Part shown: piece after piece, positions 42,796 through 53,068 of the stretch
Position numbering within the stretch: the stretch's first letter is position 1
Layout: the number at the start of each line of letters is the position of its first letter
The notes under the pieces: model-generated
The model's database searches: none
What the model saw: only the letters and a program-made list of their open reading frames with translations
What the model was told of the DNA's origin: nothing
NCBI RefSeq assembly: GCF_905220975.1
Contig: NZ_CAJNBK010000001.1
Span: 558,001 to 622,000 of the forward strand
Direction: 5' to 3'
DNA: 64,000 bases
Source: Paraburkholderia haematera
GTDB lineage: Bacteria > Pseudomonadota > Gammaproteobacteria > Burkholderiales > Burkholderiaceae
Translations under genes and position numbers: made by a program

Positions 42796-44343
42796 CTACT
42801 GCACCGCCGCCGCATTCGGCATAGCCCGCCGCCCAAGCTTCCCAGCAGCGCCTTTAGCCGCAACCCCCGGATGCGGCACCGTCGGCACCGGTGGCAGCGC
42901 GGTCAACGAACCATCGTCGACGGGTGAAAGGAGCGCGCTCAACTGCAGCACGTCCTGATCGGTGAGATTCGCGGTGGAAGCCTTCAATTTGAGACTATTG
43001 ATCAGCGTGTCATATCGCGCCTTCGCCAGATCGCGCCGCGCCGAAAACAGTTGATCCTGTGCATTGAGCACGTCGATATTGATCCGCACACCGACCTGAT
43101 AGCCGAGCAGATTCGATTCGAGCGAGGTGTTCGCTGATCGCTCGGCGGTCTGCAGCGCGCGCACTTGCGCGAGCCCGCTCACCACGCCGAGAAAAGCTTG
43201 CCGCGCCGATAGCGCTGCATTGCGCCGGGCCGTATCGAGATCGGCGGCGGCCTGGTCTTCGAGCGCGAGCGTTTGACGTACACGGCTTTGCGTCGCGCCA
43301 CCCGCAAAGATCGGGATGGTAACCTGCACGCCGATCGTGCTATTCGTGTACGACGACCCCAGGTTCCCCAGTTCAGCCGCGAGCGCCGGCGTGCCGGGCG
43401 CGGGTGTGTTCGCGCCGCTGCCAAAGCCACCACCGAAATTGCCGCCAAAGTTACCCGCACCGGCCGCGCCGAGACTGCTGCGCGAACGGCTCGCGACCAG
43501 GTCGACGGTCGGCAGATGGCCGGCCTTGGCCTTCGACGTCTCGCGTTGTGCATTAGCCAGCGAGATCTGCTTCAGCACGACCTGGTAATTGGCATCGCTT
43601 GCGGTATCGGACCACTGATTGATGTCGGCGGGCACAGGCGGCGGCAGCGGGGCGCCGGCGGCCAGTCCATCCACATGCTCGACCGGATGCCCCACAATCT
43701 GCTGCAACGCGGCCAGCTTCACCGCGAGATCGTTCTGCGCGGCAATTTCCTGCGAGATCGCCTGATCGTATTTAGCCTGGGCTTCGTTGGTATCGGTGAT
43801 CGTTGTGTTGCCGACTTCGAATGAACGCTTGGCCAATTCGAGCTGCTGCGCGATCGATGCCTTCTGCGAGCGCACAATCGCGAGGTTGTCCTGTGAAGCG
43901 AGCGCGTCGAAGTAAGCCTGACCCAGCCGCACGATCAGATCCTGCCGCGCAGCCCCAAACGACGCCTGCGCCGAATCCACCGCGAGCTTGCCCTGCGCAT
44001 AGCCGTACCAGCTATCGACGTGAATCAGCGGCTGCGTGAGCGAAATTGTGTAGCCGTTGCTATTGCCATACGAGGCAGGGAAGCCGCCGCCGAAATCGGT
44101 GTTCTGGCGATTCGCGGTGAGCGACGCGGAGACTTGCGGCAGCAGTTTGGCGCGGGCGAGCGGCAACTCTTCGCTATTGGCGGCAAGCGCCGCACGCGCG
44201 CTTTGCAGCTGCGTGTCGCTCGAGAGTGCTTCGTCGTAAAGCTGGGAGAGCCCGACGGCGTGCGCGGGGATCGGGAGAAATGCGAGAGCTGCGCAATGAA
44301 GCGCCAGAGCGGCCGCGAGGACCGGCACCCGCTGGCGGATCAT
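42796..44343 (-). CDS. tolC: TolC-family outer-membrane efflux channel
   Basis: A 515-residue protein from ATG 44343, with a signal peptide (LAAALALHCAALAFLPIPAHA) and two outer-membrane-factor repeats of long helices. Family features are VGLSQLYDEALSSDTQLQSARAAL near the start, LAKRSFEVGNTTITDTNEAQAKY, GVQVTIPIFAGGATQSRV and YQVGVRINIDVLNAQDQLFSARRDL. It should form the trimeric channel used by RND or type I export systems. The RND pump at 53123-57520 has no channel gene of its own, so this could be a partner. It is 13 bp downstream of the rhodanese gene, which follows pcm. Confidence 0.93.
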   Translation of the reverse strand: MIRQRVPVLAAALALHCAALAFLPIPAHAVGLSQLYDEALSSDTQLQSARAALAANSEELPLARAKLLPQVSASLTANRQNTDFGGGFPASYGNSNGYTISLTQPLIHVDSWYGYAQGKLAVDSAQASFGAARQDLIVRLGQAYFDALASQDNLAIVRSQKASIAQQLELAKRSFEVGNTTITDTNEAQAKYDQAISQEIAAQNDLAVKLAALQQIVGHPVEHVDGLAAGAPLPPPVPADINQWSDTASDANYQVVLKQISLANAQRETSKAKAGHLPTVDLVASRSRSSLGAAGAGNFGGNFGGGFGSGANTPAPGTPALAAELGNLGSSYTNSTIGVQVTIPIFAGGATQSRVRQTLALEDQAAADLDTARRNAALSARQAFLGVVSGLAQVRALQTAERSANTSLESNLLGYQVGVRINIDVLNAQDQLFSARRDLAKARYDTLINSLKLKASTANLTDQDVLQLSALLSPVDDGSLTALPPVPTVPHPGVAAKGAAGKLGRRAMPNAAAVQ

Positions 44344-44356
44344 CGCGACCGTGCGA

Positions 44357-44680
44357 TCAATAGGTGGGAACGGACGGATCGACCTGACGCGACCACGCGT
44401 CGATCCCGCCTTGCAGATTGAAGACGTTGGTATGGCCGCGCGATTCGAGGAACATTGCGACCTGGGCGCTGCGCGCGCCGTGATGGCACACGCAGACGAT
44501 TTGCGCGTCGTCGTCCAACTCTTCGCTGCGCGCGGGAATCTCACGCATCGGAATCAATACGGCGCCGGCGATCGACGCCGTCTGGATTTCCCACGGTTCG
44601 CGCACGTCGAGCAGCACGGGCGCGGGGCGCGATTGATCGGCGAGCCATTCGGCGAGCGCCGGAGCGGTCAGATTTTGCAT
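44357..44680 (-). CDS. Single-domain rhodanese-like sulfurtransferase
   Basis: A 107-residue rhodanese of the GlpE/PspE size class. It has LLDVREPWEIQTASI, the active-site loop CVCHHGARSAQVA, whose Cys would carry the persulfide, and NVFNLQGGIDAWSRQVD. The standard active-site CxxGxR pattern is met by C-H-H-G-A-R. It lies between pcm (59 bp upstream) and tolC (13 bp downstream), and the order pcm-rhodanese-tolC suggests an operon. The sulfur acceptor is unknown. Confidence 0.93.
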   Translation of the reverse strand: MQNLTAPALAEWLADQSRPAPVLLDVREPWEIQTASIAGAVLIPMREIPARSEELDDDAQIVCVCHHGARSAQVAMFLESRGHTNVFNLQGGIDAWSRQVDPSVPTY

Positions 44681-44739
44681 CAGCAGGACATCCAGTTCAG
44701 CGGCCGGCAGCGTGCCGGCCGTACAGATAAGCGTGTGAA

Positions 44740-45393
44740 TTAAAACTTGAAGCGCGGCGGCTGCACGGCGTTGATCAGCGGTTCGACATAGGTTTCGAAC
44801 ACGTCGGCGATACGGTATTGCTTCTCGTCGATACGCGTGATGACCTGTGCCTTCATAACCGGCGCGACGCCGACAAAAACCGCCAGACGGCCGCCGACCT
44901 TCAGATGTTCGAGGATTTCCTGCGGCAGCACCGGCAGGCCGCCCGATACGCAGATCACGTCGTAAGGTGCCGCGCCGGCCCAGCCGCGCGAGGCGTCGCC
45001 GGTGGCAACTTCGGCGTTCAGCACGCCGTTGGCGATCAGGTTGTTCTTCGCCAATTCCGCGAGCTCAGGTTCGATGTCGACCGTCAGCACGTGCTGCGCA
45101 CGGTGCGCGAGCAGGGCGGCCATGTAACCCGAGCCGGCGCCGATTTCGAGCACGCTTTCGTGTTTCTTCACCGCCAGTTCCTGCAGCACACGTGCTTCGA
45201 CGCGCGGCGCCAACATGTGCTGGCCAGCCGGCAGCGGCACTTCGAAGTCGACGAAGGCCAGGTCGCGGTAGGCGGTGGGGACGAAGTTTTCACGCTTGAC
45301 GATCGAGAGCAGATTCAGCACGTCCTGGTCGAGCACTTCCCAGGGGCGGATCTGCTGTTCGATCATGTTGAAACGCGCTTGCTCGATGTTCAT
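44740..45393 (-). CDS. pcm: Protein-L-isoaspartate O-methyltransferase family protein
   Basis: A 217-residue SAM-dependent methyltransferase from ATG 45393 (MNIEQARFNMIEQQIRPWEV). The SAM site is VLEIGAGSGYMAALLA (about residues 80-95), followed by VLTVDIEPELAE and GDASRGW. The Pcm family repairs isoaspartyl residues in damaged proteins. This member belongs to a branch whose substrate loop (LPAGQHMLAPRVEA) differs from the E. coli SQPY-type loop, so the precise substrate is less certain. It is divergent from lacI across 296 bp. Confidence 0.87.
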   Translation of the reverse strand: MNIEQARFNMIEQQIRPWEVLDQDVLNLLSIVKRENFVPTAYRDLAFVDFEVPLPAGQHMLAPRVEARVLQELAVKKHESVLEIGAGSGYMAALLAHRAQHVLTVDIEPELAELAKNNLIANGVLNAEVATGDASRGWAGAAPYDVICVSGGLPVLPQEILEHLKVGGRLAVFVGVAPVMKAQVITRIDEKQYRIADVFETYVEPLINAVQPPRFKF

Positions 45394-45654
45394 GGTGGAT
45401 TCGGCAGTGTGGTTTGGCGAGTTTGCGATTCTTTGCCGCTGACCGGCCGCCTCGGGGCTCAACTCCGGGGATAACTCCGGGGTTCAACTCGGCATGCAGG
45501 CCACGGCAGGGTAACTGCGGGATTGTACCAAATGGCGGCGCGAACCCGGGCCGTCGTGGGCAGTGCGCCGTCCGGCCGTCACCTTGGGACGGCCCGTCTG
45601 ACTCCGTGTTAATCCCTAGCGATCCGTCCTTGCGATTCCCGCTTTCATCGCTCA

Positions 45655-45676
45655 AAAATGTAATCGATTACATTTT
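45655..45676. promoter_or_regulatory. LacI-family operator in front of the regulator gene
   Basis: A perfect 22-bp palindrome whose core is TGTAATCGATTACA, with the central CG expected of LacI/GalR sites. It ends directly before the GAGG ribosome site (45677-45680) and 13 bp before the TTG start. A repressor bound here would block both transcription and ribosome access, so autoregulation of the lacI-ABC operon is likely. Confidence 0.85.
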
Positions 45677-45689
45677 GAGGCGAATCCCC

Positions 45690-46769
45690 TTGTCCAAGTC
45701 GTTGCCCAAAGCGGCGCCCGCGTCGTCGTCGCCGACAAGGCGTTCGCCGCCTGAAGCTCAGCCGTCGCATCCGGCCGGGGGGCTTTCGATTGCCCAGGTG
45801 GCGGAGCAGGCGGGGGTCTCGGTGGCGACCGTGTCGCGCGTGTTGAACGGCCACGAGAACGTGCGGCCCGCCACGCGCGACAAGGTATTGGCGGCGGTCG
45901 ACGCCAGCGGCTATCGCGTCAACGAACTCGCGCGCAACCTGCGCACCGCCGAAAGCCGCCTGCTGCTGACGATGGTGCCCGACGTCGGCAACCCCTTCTA
46001 CGCCGAGATCGTGCGCGGCATCGACAGCGTCGCGCGCCAGCACGGCTACTTCATGCTGCTATGCGACACAGGCGCCGATCCGGGGCGCGAGCGCAGCTAT
46101 TTCGATCTGCTGCGCCGCCGCCGAGCGGACGGCGCGATCTGCCTCGACCCCGCTACGATCCAGCAGGCGCTCGGCGAGGCGTCCAGCGCGCTGCCGTGGG
46201 TCGCGTGCTGCGAGTTCGATCCGGCGACGGGCGTGCCGTACGTCGGTATCGACAACTATCGGGCGGCGGGCGACGCCGTGCGGCATCTGCTCGCGCGCGG
46301 CCATCGGCGCATCGGGCTGATCAATTCGGATGTCGACTATCTGTACGCGCGGCAGCGCCAGCAGGGCTATCTGGATGCGCTGACCGAAGCGGGCATCACG
46401 CCGGATGAGCGTTGGCGCATGAACCTGAACAGTCTCGACTACGAGGCGGGCGCGTCGGCCGCAGCCTTACTGATGCAGCAGCCGCACGCGCCGAGCGCGA
46501 TCTTCGCCGTCTCCGACACGCTGGCGATCGGCGTGATCCACGGTTTGCGGAGCGTCGGCAAGCGCGTGCCGGACGATGTCGCGGTGGTCGGTTTCGACGA
46601 TATTTCGCTTGCCGCGCAGATCGATCCGCCGCTGACCACCATCGCACAGCCCATGCGCGAACTCGGCGAAACCGCCGCGCGCCTGCTGCTGCAACGGCTC
46701 GCGAACCCGTTGGCGAACGTGCCGGGTGTGCTGCTGCCGCATCGGCTCGTGATTCGCAGGAGCGCGTAA
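45690..46769 (+). CDS. LacI/GalR-family transcriptional regulator
   Basis: A 359-residue repressor. I place the start at TTG 45690 because GAGG lies 9 nt before it and the operator lies just upstream; the longer open frame would run through the operator. After a ~30-residue Pro/Ser-rich arm comes the helix-turn-helix LSIAQVAEQAGVSVATVSRVLNG (in two parts, IAQVAEQAGVSVATVSRVLN) with the hinge GYRVNELARNLRT. The sugar-binding domain has MVPDVGNPFYAEIVRGID, GHRRIGLINSDVDYLY and VVGFDDISLAAQIDPPLTTI. It precedes the ABC transporter genes by 3 bp and probably responds to their substrate. Confidence 0.93.
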   Translation: MSKSLPKAAPASSSPTRRSPPEAQPSHPAGGLSIAQVAEQAGVSVATVSRVLNGHENVRPATRDKVLAAVDASGYRVNELARNLRTAESRLLLTMVPDVGNPFYAEIVRGIDSVARQHGYFMLLCDTGADPGRERSYFDLLRRRRADGAICLDPATIQQALGEASSALPWVACCEFDPATGVPYVGIDNYRAAGDAVRHLLARGHRRIGLINSDVDYLYARQRQQGYLDALTEAGITPDERWRMNLNSLDYEAGASAAALLMQQPHAPSAIFAVSDTLAIGVIHGLRSVGKRVPDDVAVVGFDDISLAAQIDPPLTTIAQPMRELGETAARLLLQRLANPLANVPGVLLPHRLVIRRSA

Positions 46770-46772
46770 GCC

Positions 46773-48260
46773 ATGAGCCTCGCCGTTCGCTTCGACGATA
46801 TTCGCAAAGACTTCGGGCCGGTGCGCGTGTTGCATGGCGTGAGCTTCGAGCTGGCGCCGGGGCGTATATACGGTTTGCTCGGCGAGAACGGCGCGGGCAA
46901 GTCGACGCTGATGAAGATCCTCGCGGGCTACGAAACGGCGACCTCGGGTACCGTGCTGGTCGACGGTCACGCGCGGCAGTTCATCGGCTCGCGCGACGCG
47001 GAAGCGGCCGGCATCGTGCTGATTCACCAGGAGTTCAATCTCGCCGAGCATCTGACGATCGCGCAGAACATGTATCTCGGCCATGAAAAAAAGCGCGGCT
47101 GGTTCGTCGACGACACCGGCATGCGGGCTGAAGCTGCGCGTTATCTCGCGCAGGTCGGTCTCGAGAAAGTGCCGGATACGAAAGTGCGCGAGTTGATCGT
47201 CGCGGAAAAGCAGATGGTGGAGATCGCCAAGGCGTTATCGCGCCGCGCGCGTCTGCTCATCATGGACGAACCGACTGCCACGCTCACGCCGTCCGAAACC
47301 GAACGCCTCTTCACGCTGATGCTGAAGTTGAAAGCCGACGGCGTGACCATCGTCTACATCTCGCACAAGCTGGATGAAGTCGAGCGCATCACCGACGAAG
47401 TGATCGTGATGCGCGATGGCCGTTTTGTCGCGCACAGCGAAACCGCGGGGCTCGCCCGGCAGCAGATGGCGAATCTGATGGTGGGGCGCGACGTGTCCGA
47501 TATGTTCCCCGACAAAATCACCGTGCCAGCCGACGCGCCGGTCGCTTTGAAAGTAGAAGGCCTGGCCGTGCCGGACTGGGTCGAAGATTTGAGCTTCGAC
47601 GTGCGCGCCGGCGAAGTGCTGGGCTTTGCAGGCCTCGTCGGCGCAGGCCGCACGGAAGCCTTCGAAGCGATCATCGGCCTGCGCAAACGCACGGCGGGCC
47701 GCATCGAAATCGCCGGCCGCCGCGTCGATCTGAAAAGCCCACGCGACGCCATGCGCCACGGCCTCACGTATCTGAGCGAAGACCGCAAAGGCAAAGGCCT
47801 GCATGTGAATCTAAGCCTGCAGGACAACGTCACGCTGATGACGCTCGAACGCTACGCGCATCCTTTGCTCGATATGAAGGCGGGGCGCGCGGCATTGACG
47901 AAAGCGGTGAGCGACTTCGGTATTCGCACGGGCGATCTGTCGAGCCGCGCGCGCATGCTCTCCGGCGGCAATCAGCAGAAGCTCGCGCTCGCCAAATTCC
48001 TGCAGCCCGATCCGAACGTGATCGTGCTCGACGAGCCGACGCGCGGCGTCGACGTCGGCGCGAAACGCGACATCTATTTCCTGATTCATCGTCTTGCCGC
48101 GCAGGGCCGCGCCGTGATCGTCATTTCATCCGAACTGATCGAGCTGATCGGACTGTGCCACCGCGTTGCCGTGATGCGCACGGGACGCCTGCAAACCACG
48201 CTCACGCTCGAGCATCTGACCGAAGAGGAGTTGATCGCCCATGCGACCGGCACCCACTGA
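46773..48260 (+). CDS. Sugar ABC transporter ATP-binding protein (RbsA/XylG type)
   Basis: A 495-residue protein with two fused ATPase domains. The first has [20 protein letters not shown] (about residues 34-53) and [15 protein letters not shown]. Its signature region reads [19 protein letters not shown], degenerate as in RbsA/MglA. The second has [35 protein letters not shown] and [16 protein letters not shown]. It energises sugar uptake through the permease at 48241. The two genes overlap by 20 bp, and lacI lies 3 bp upstream. Confidence 0.94.
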   Translation: MSLAVRFDDIRKDFGPVRVLHGVSFELAPGRIYGLLGENGAGKSTLMKILAGYETATSGTVLVDGHARQFIGSRDAEAAGIVLIHQEFNLAEHLTIAQNMYLGHEKKRGWFVDDTGMRAEAARYLAQVGLEKVPDTKVRELIVAEKQMVEIAKALSRRARLLIMDEPTATLTPSETERLFTLMLKLKADGVTIVYISHKLDEVERITDEVIVMRDGRFVAHSETAGLARQQMANLMVGRDVSDMFPDKITVPADAPVALKVEGLAVPDWVEDLSFDVRAGEVLGFAGLVGAGRTEAFEAIIGLRKRTAGRIEIAGRRVDLKSPRDAMRHGLTYLSEDRKGKGLHVNLSLQDNVTLMTLERYAHPLLDMKAGRAALTKAVSDFGIRTGDLSSRARMLSGGNQQKLALAKFLQPDPNVIVLDEPTRGVDVGAKRDIYFLIHRLAAQGRAVIVISSELIELIGLCHRVAVMRTGRLQTTLTLEHLTEEELIAHATGTH

Positions 48261-49254
48261 AGCCGTCCAGTCCGGCCGCGCGTTGCGCCTCGCGCATCGT
48301 CTGTATGCCCTCGGGCCGTTGGTTGGGCTGATCGCGCTGTGCGTCGTCGGCACGCTGCTCAACCGCGATTTCGCGACGCTCGACAACCTGATGAACGTGC
48401 TCACGCGCACGTCGTTCATCGGCATCATCGCGGTCGGCATGACCTTCGTGATCATTTCGGGCGGCATCGATCTGTCGGTTGGGTCGATGGCGGCGCTGAT
48501 CGCGGGCAGCATGATCTGGCTGATGAACGGATTGGCGGCTGGTGTGGGCGGCCATACGCTTGCGCCCTTGCTGATCGTGACGCTCGGCATCGTGTTGGCG
48601 TTGGTGCTCGGCGGGTTGTTCGGCTGCGCGCACGGCCTGCTGATTACCAAAGGCCGCATCGAGCCGTTCATCGTGACATTGGGGACGTTGGGAATTTTTC
48701 GCGCGGTGCTGACGTGGCTCGCGGACGGCGGCGCGCTGACGTTGGATAACTCGTTGTCCGATCTATACGGACCCGTTTACTACGCGAGCCTCTTCGGCGT
48801 GCCGGTCCCGATCTGGGTGTTCCTGGTCGTTGCCGCGGGCGGCGCGTTGATCCTCAATCGCACCGCGTTCGGGCGCCACGTGCAAGCGATTGGCTCGAAC
48901 GAACAGGTCGCGCGCTATGCGGCAATTCGAGTCGATACGGTGAAGATTATTACGTACGTATTGCTCGGTATCTGCGTCGGCGTTGCGACGGTGCTGTATG
49001 TGCCGCGGCTCGGTTCGGCCACGCCGACCACCGGGTTGTTGTGGGAGCTGGAAGCGATTGCATCGGTAGTGGTGGGTGGCACCGCGCTGAAGGGCGGCGA
49101 AGGGCGCGTGGTCGGCACGGTGATCGGCGCGATTCTGCTTTCGGTGATCGCCAATATTCTGAATCTAACCAGCATCATCAGCGTGTATCTGAACGCGGCA
49201 GTGCAGGGCGTCGTCATTATCTTCGTCGCGTTCGTGCAGCGCGGACGGCGGTAG
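48241..49254 (+). CDS. Sugar ABC transporter permease (RbsC type)
   Basis: A 337-residue inner-membrane permease with eight to ten hydrophobic segments. Diagnostic segments are [30 protein letters not shown], which I see as [17 protein letters not shown] and [11 protein letters not shown], then [13 protein letters not shown] and [19 protein letters not shown]. It forms the translocation dimer driven by the RbsA-type ATPase. Start overlaps the ATPase gene by 20 bp, and the binding-protein gene follows 90 bp later. Confidence 0.94.
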   Translation: MRPAPTEAVQSGRALRLAHRLYALGPLVGLIALCVVGTLLNRDFATLDNLMNVLTRTSFIGIIAVGMTFVIISGGIDLSVGSMAALIAGSMIWLMNGLAAGVGGHTLAPLLIVTLGIVLALVLGGLFGCAHGLLITKGRIEPFIVTLGTLGIFRAVLTWLADGGALTLDNSLSDLYGPVYYASLFGVPVPIWVFLVVAAGGALILNRTAFGRHVQAIGSNEQVARYAAIRVDTVKIITYVLLGICVGVATVLYVPRLGSATPTTGLLWELEAIASVVVGGTALKGGEGRVVGTVIGAILLSVIANILNLTSIISVYLNAAVQGVVIIFVAFVQRGRR

Positions 49255-49344
49255 GTGGTAAGCGTTGAGCGTTGAGCTTCAAGGGATACAACGGCAAGTT
49301 CGAGAATCGGGGCGCATGAACGCCTCACTATTGGAGACACAACC

Positions 49345-50307
49345 ATGAAGCAGGTCATTCGAGCGGTCGGCGCCGGCATGCTGGCGTTGGGGATACTGGG
49401 CACGGCAGGCGTCGTGCGTGCCGATGAAAAAGTCACGCTGGGCGTCGCGATTCCGACGGCGGATCACGGCTTTACAGGTGGCATCGTGTGGTGGGCGAAC
49501 AAGGCGAAGGCCGATCTGGAGAAAGCGCATCCGGACCTGAAGGTGATCGTGAAGACCGCAGCCGGCGCGCCCGAACAGGCGAACCAATTGCAGGATCTGG
49601 TGACGGTGAACAAGATCAATGCGCTGGTGATTTTCCCGTTCGAATCGGCTTCGCTGACGCAGCCGGTTGCTCAGGTGAAGAAGAAGGGCGTGTACGTGAC
49701 GGTGGTGGATCGCGGTCTGACCGACACCAGCGCGCAGGATGCCTACGTCGCGGGCGATAACACCGCGTTCGGCAAGATTCCCGCCGAGTATCTGGCGAAA
49801 GCGCTCGACGGCAAGGGCGACATCGTCGCGCTGCGAGGCATTCCGACCACGCTCGACAACGAACGGTGGACCGCGTTTACGGGCGTGCTGAAGGCGTATC
49901 CGAACATCAAGATTCTGGACGGCAAGTACGCGAACTGGAATCGCGACGACGCCTTCAAGGTGATGCAGGACTACCTCACGCGCTTCAAGCATATCGACGC
50001 AGTCTGGGCCGCCGACGACGACATGGCCGTTGGCGTGCTCAAAGCGATCGAGCAGGCCAAACGCAGCGACATCAAGATCGTGTTCGGCGGCGCGGGTTCC
50101 AAGGGCATGGTGAAGAACGTGATGGACGGCGCGCCGATGATCAAGGCCGACGTGTCGTACTCGCCGAAATTCATCTACGACGCGATCAAGCTCACCGCCG
50201 AAGCGCGTCTGAAGGGCGACAAACTCCCGCCGACCACGATCATTCCGTCGGTGCTGATCACGAAGGAAAACGCGCAGCAGTTCTATTTTCCTGACTCGCC
50301 GTTCTGA
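49345..50307 (+). CDS. Sugar ABC transporter substrate-binding protein (RbsB type)
   Basis: A 320-residue periplasmic binding protein of the ribose/galactose class. It has a signal peptide ([21 protein letters not shown]), then [62 protein letters not shown] and [22 protein letters not shown] lies 10 nt before the ATG. The ligand is probably a pyranose or cyclitol, given the isomerase and dehydrogenase genes that follow, but it cannot be read from sequence. Confidence 0.93.
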   Translation: MKQVIRAVGAGMLALGILGTAGVVRADEKVTLGVAIPTADHGFTGGIVWWANKAKADLEKAHPDLKVIVKTAAGAPEQANQLQDLVTVNKINALVIFPFESASLTQPVAQVKKKGVYVTVVDRGLTDTSAQDAYVAGDNTAFGKIPAEYLAKALDGKGDIVALRGIPTTLDNERWTAFTGVLKAYPNIKILDGKYANWNRDDAFKVMQDYLTRFKHIDAVWAADDDMAVGVLKAIEQAKRSDIKIVFGGAGSKGMVKNVMDGAPMIKADVSYSPKFIYDAIKLTAEARLKGDKLPPTTIIPSVLITKENAQQFYFPDSPF

Positions 50308-50395
50308 CGTTCCGATGCCTGGGCATCCGCAGCGCGCTTGCCGTGTTTCTGTCGCTACGGCATGACAGGCGCGCCATAGTTCGAGGAACCGTACG

Positions 50396-51445
50396 ATGAA
50401 AACGATCAAAGGGCCGGCGATTTTTCTCGCCCAGTTCATGGGCGACGAGGTGCCGTTCGACAACCTCGCACATCTGGCGGGCTGGGCCGCGAGTCTCGGC
50501 TTCAAGGGCATCCAGGTGCCGTGCGATACGCGTCTGATCGATCTCGAACAGGCGGCGGCGAGTCAGAGCTATTGCGACGAGTTGCGCGAGATCGCGGAAG
50601 ATGCGGGTGTCACAATCACCGAACTGTCGACGCATCTGCAAGGGCAACTCGTTGCCGTGCATCCGGCTTATGACACCTTGTTCGACGGCTTCGCCGCGCA
50701 GCATGTGCGTGGCAATCCTGCTGCGCGCACGCAGTGGGCGGTCGATCAGATGAAGCTGGCGGCAAAGGCGTCGCAACGGTTGGGCTTGAACACCCATGTG
50801 TCGTTTTCCGGCGCGCTGGCGTGGCCTTATCTTTATCCGTGGCCGCAGCGTCCGGCAGGGTTGATCGAGACGGCCTTCGACGAACTCGCACGCCGCTGGA
50901 CGCCGATTCTCGATGCGTTCGACGAAGCGGGTGTGGACGTGTGCTACGAACTGCATCCGGGCGAGGACCTGCACGACGGCGTGACCTTCGAGCGTTTTCT
51001 CGACGCGGTGAAACAGCACCCGCGCGCGAACATTCTCTACGACCCGAGTCATTTCGTGTTGCAGCAACTGGACTACCTCGCGTTCATCGACATCTATCAC
51101 AAGCGCATCAAGGCGTTCCACGTGAAGGACGCGGAGTTTCGTCCGAACGGCAAGCAAGGTGTGTACGGCGGCTATAGCGGCTGGGTCGACCGCGCGGGGC
51201 GCTTCCGCTCACTCGGTGACGGGCAGATCGATTTCGGCGCGATCTTCTCGAAGATGGCGCAATACGATTTTCCGGGCTGGGCGGTACTGGAATGGGAATG
51301 CGCGTTGAAGCATCCACAGGACGGCGCGCGTGAAGGCGCGGAGTTTATTCGCCGCCACATCATTCGCGTGGCCGAGCATGCGTTCGACGATTTCGCGGGC
51401 AGCGGCGTGGATGCGGCGCAATTGAAGCGCGTGCTTGGCATTTGA
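50396..51445 (+). CDS. Sugar phosphate isomerase/epimerase-like TIM-barrel protein
   Basis: A 349-residue member of the AP-endonuclease-2/xylose-isomerase-like TIM-barrel superfamily (IolE/IolH/tagatose-epimerase relatives). Candidate metal ligands are visible in order: Glu and His in VCYELHPGEDLHDG, Asp and His in LYDPSHFVLQQ, His and Asp in AFHVKDAEF and Glu in AVLEWECAL. These are the usual barrel-end divalent-metal positions. It sits between the binding protein (88 bp) and the Gfo/Idh/MocA dehydrogenase (79 bp), so the two enzymes should act in sequence on the imported sugar or cyclitol. The substrate is unknown. Confidence 0.88.
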   Translation: MKTIKGPAIFLAQFMGDEVPFDNLAHLAGWAASLGFKGIQVPCDTRLIDLEQAAASQSYCDELREIAEDAGVTITELSTHLQGQLVAVHPAYDTLFDGFAAQHVRGNPAARTQWAVDQMKLAAKASQRLGLNTHVSFSGALAWPYLYPWPQRPAGLIETAFDELARRWTPILDAFDEAGVDVCYELHPGEDLHDGVTFERFLDAVKQHPRANILYDPSHFVLQQLDYLAFIDIYHKRIKAFHVKDAEFRPNGKQGVYGGYSGWVDRAGRFRSLGDGQIDFGAIFSKMAQYDFPGWAVLEWECALKHPQDGAREGAEFIRRHIIRVAEHAFDDFAGSGVDAAQLKRVLGI

Positions 51446-51524
51446 CCGCGATCTCCAGGTGAATTGGGGGGTGTTGGCTGCGGCCTGACTGTGAGTTGAA
51501 GCGGATCTCAAAGGAGTGGTGGCG

Positions 51525-52676
51525 ATGCCACAAAGAAGACTCAGGCTCGGCATGGTGGGCGGCGGGCAAGGCGCGTTTATCGGCGCGGTGCATCGGATTG
51601 CGGCGCGGCTTGACGATCGGTTCGAACTGGTGGCCGGTGCGTTGTCGTCCGATCCGCAGCGCGCGCAAGCGAGCGCCGCTGAGGCCGGTATCGCGCGCAG
51701 CTATGCGGACTGGCGCGAGATGGCGCGTGCCGAAGCCGCTCGCGATGACGGTATCGACGCAGTCGCGATCGTCACACCGAATCATCTCCATGCACCGGTG
51801 GCGACGGCGTTTCTCGAAGCCGGCATCCATGTGGTGTGCGACAAGCCGCTGGCGATTTCGTTGGCGGAAGGCGAGGCGCTAGCGAAACTCGCTTGCGAGA
51901 AGAGCAAGCTGTTCGCGCTGACACATACGTATTCAGGTTATCCGCTGGCGCGCCATGCCCGTGAACTCGTCGAACAAGGTGAACTCGGCGAAATACGCGT
52001 GGTGCAGGTTGAATACGCGCAGGACTGGCTGGCTGAACCGATAGAAACGAGTGGCACGAACAAGCAGGCAGGCTGGCGTACGGATCCGTCGTTAGCGGGT
52101 CCTGCCGGCTGTCTCGGCGACATCGGCACGCATGCGTATCATCTCGCTGCCTTCGTTACGGGGATGACGCCGTCGTCGCTATCCGCCGAGTTGCATACCT
52201 TCGTGCCGGGACGCCGTATCGACGACCACGTCCAGGCGATGCTGCGTTATCCGAACGGGGCACGCGGCATGCTCTGGGCGAGCCAGGTGGCGAGCGGCGC
52301 GGAGAATGCGCTGCGCCTGCGGGTGTATGGAACGAAGGCCGGTTTGAGCTTCGACCAGGAGAATCCGAACGAACTGTGGTTTACGCCGTTGGGTGGTTCG
52401 GCTAGGCGCCTGACGCGCGGACGGGTGAAAAGCGCGCTCGCGGCGCACGCGACGCGCGTGCCGGCGGGGCATCCTGAGGGTTATCTGGAAGCGTTCGCGC
52501 AGTTGTACAAGGATGCGGCGTTGCAGATCGAAGCGTTGGATGCGGGCCGACCGTTACCCGCCGAAAGCCTGTTGTTGACAACGGTGGATGACGGTGTGGC
52601 GGGCCTGCGTTTCATCGATGCGGTGTTGGCAAGCAGTGCGGCGGACGGTCAGTGGCGCGAAATCGCGAATGGCTGA
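51525..52676 (+). CDS. Gfo/Idh/MocA-family NAD(P)-dependent oxidoreductase
   Basis: A 383-residue dehydrogenase. ATG 51525 is chosen because AAGGAG lies 8 nt upstream; a GTG at 51516 overlaps that site. The Rossmann loop is [20 protein letters not shown], the EKP-type catalytic motif is [17 protein letters not shown], and the domain-2 His is in [16 protein letters not shown]. The family oxidises sugars and inositols at ring hydroxyls. As last gene of the LacI-ABC-isomerase set it likely catalyses an oxidation of the transported compound. Confidence 0.92.
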   Translation: MPQRRLRLGMVGGGQGAFIGAVHRIAARLDDRFELVAGALSSDPQRAQASAAEAGIARSYADWREMARAEAARDDGIDAVAIVTPNHLHAPVATAFLEAGIHVVCDKPLAISLAEGEALAKLACEKSKLFALTHTYSGYPLARHARELVEQGELGEIRVVQVEYAQDWLAEPIETSGTNKQAGWRTDPSLAGPAGCLGDIGTHAYHLAAFVTGMTPSSLSAELHTFVPGRRIDDHVQAMLRYPNGARGMLWASQVASGAENALRLRVYGTKAGLSFDQENPNELWFTPLGGSARRLTRGRVKSALAAHATRVPAGHPEGYLEAFAQLYKDAALQIEALDAGRPLPAESLLLTTVDDGVAGLRFIDAVLASSAADGQWREIANG

Positions 52677-52772
52677 GCGTTGCGGTTGGGCGCCGGCCTT
52701 GGGTTCAGTACGGCTCGCCACCGCTGACGCTAAAAGCCCGGCCTTGTCGTTGCAGGTCCCTCAGCCATGTCT

Positions 52773-53033
52773 TCAACCGCCCTTGCTCTTCTTGATCTGC
52801 TCTTCGAACGCAATATCGAGCTTGCTCGCCTTGCGCGGTTTCGGCGGTCCGAAGCCGTCGACGAACTTGACGAAGTCGTCAAGCGTCAGCGGATCGGAGA
52901 CCTTCTTGTCCGTGCCGCTCGATTTGTCGACCAGATAAAACAGGCCGCCGGACAGGCTGATCGCGGCGAACTGCGGGTTGCCGCTGCGGGTTTTCAGCCG
53001 CTCGACGGCGTGGATGGCTCGGGTGGTGCGCAT
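52773..53033 (-). CDS. Small conserved-looking hypothetical protein
   Basis: An 86-residue protein from ATG 53033, MRTTRAIHAVERLKTRSGNP, with a central strand-like AAISLSGGLFYLVDKSSG and a Lys-rich end. There is no signal or membrane segment, and I do not recognise the family. Codon use matches the neighbours, which argues that it is real. It is convergent with the dehydrogenase gene and lies downstream of the RND permease gene, from which it is separated by a strong hairpin. Confidence 0.65.
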   Translation of the reverse strand: MRTTRAIHAVERLKTRSGNPQFAAISLSGGLFYLVDKSSGTDKKVSDPLTLDDFVKFVDGFGPPKPRKASKLDIAFEEQIKKSKGG

Positions 53034-53068
53034 GATGGGGGGCTGCTGGTCGGGGGAAAGACTTCTAC

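Noticed and set aside
51516-51524. GTG start for the Gfo/Idh/MocA dehydrogenase
   Set aside because: The GTG overlaps the AAGGAG ribosome site, which is ideally spaced for ATG 51525.
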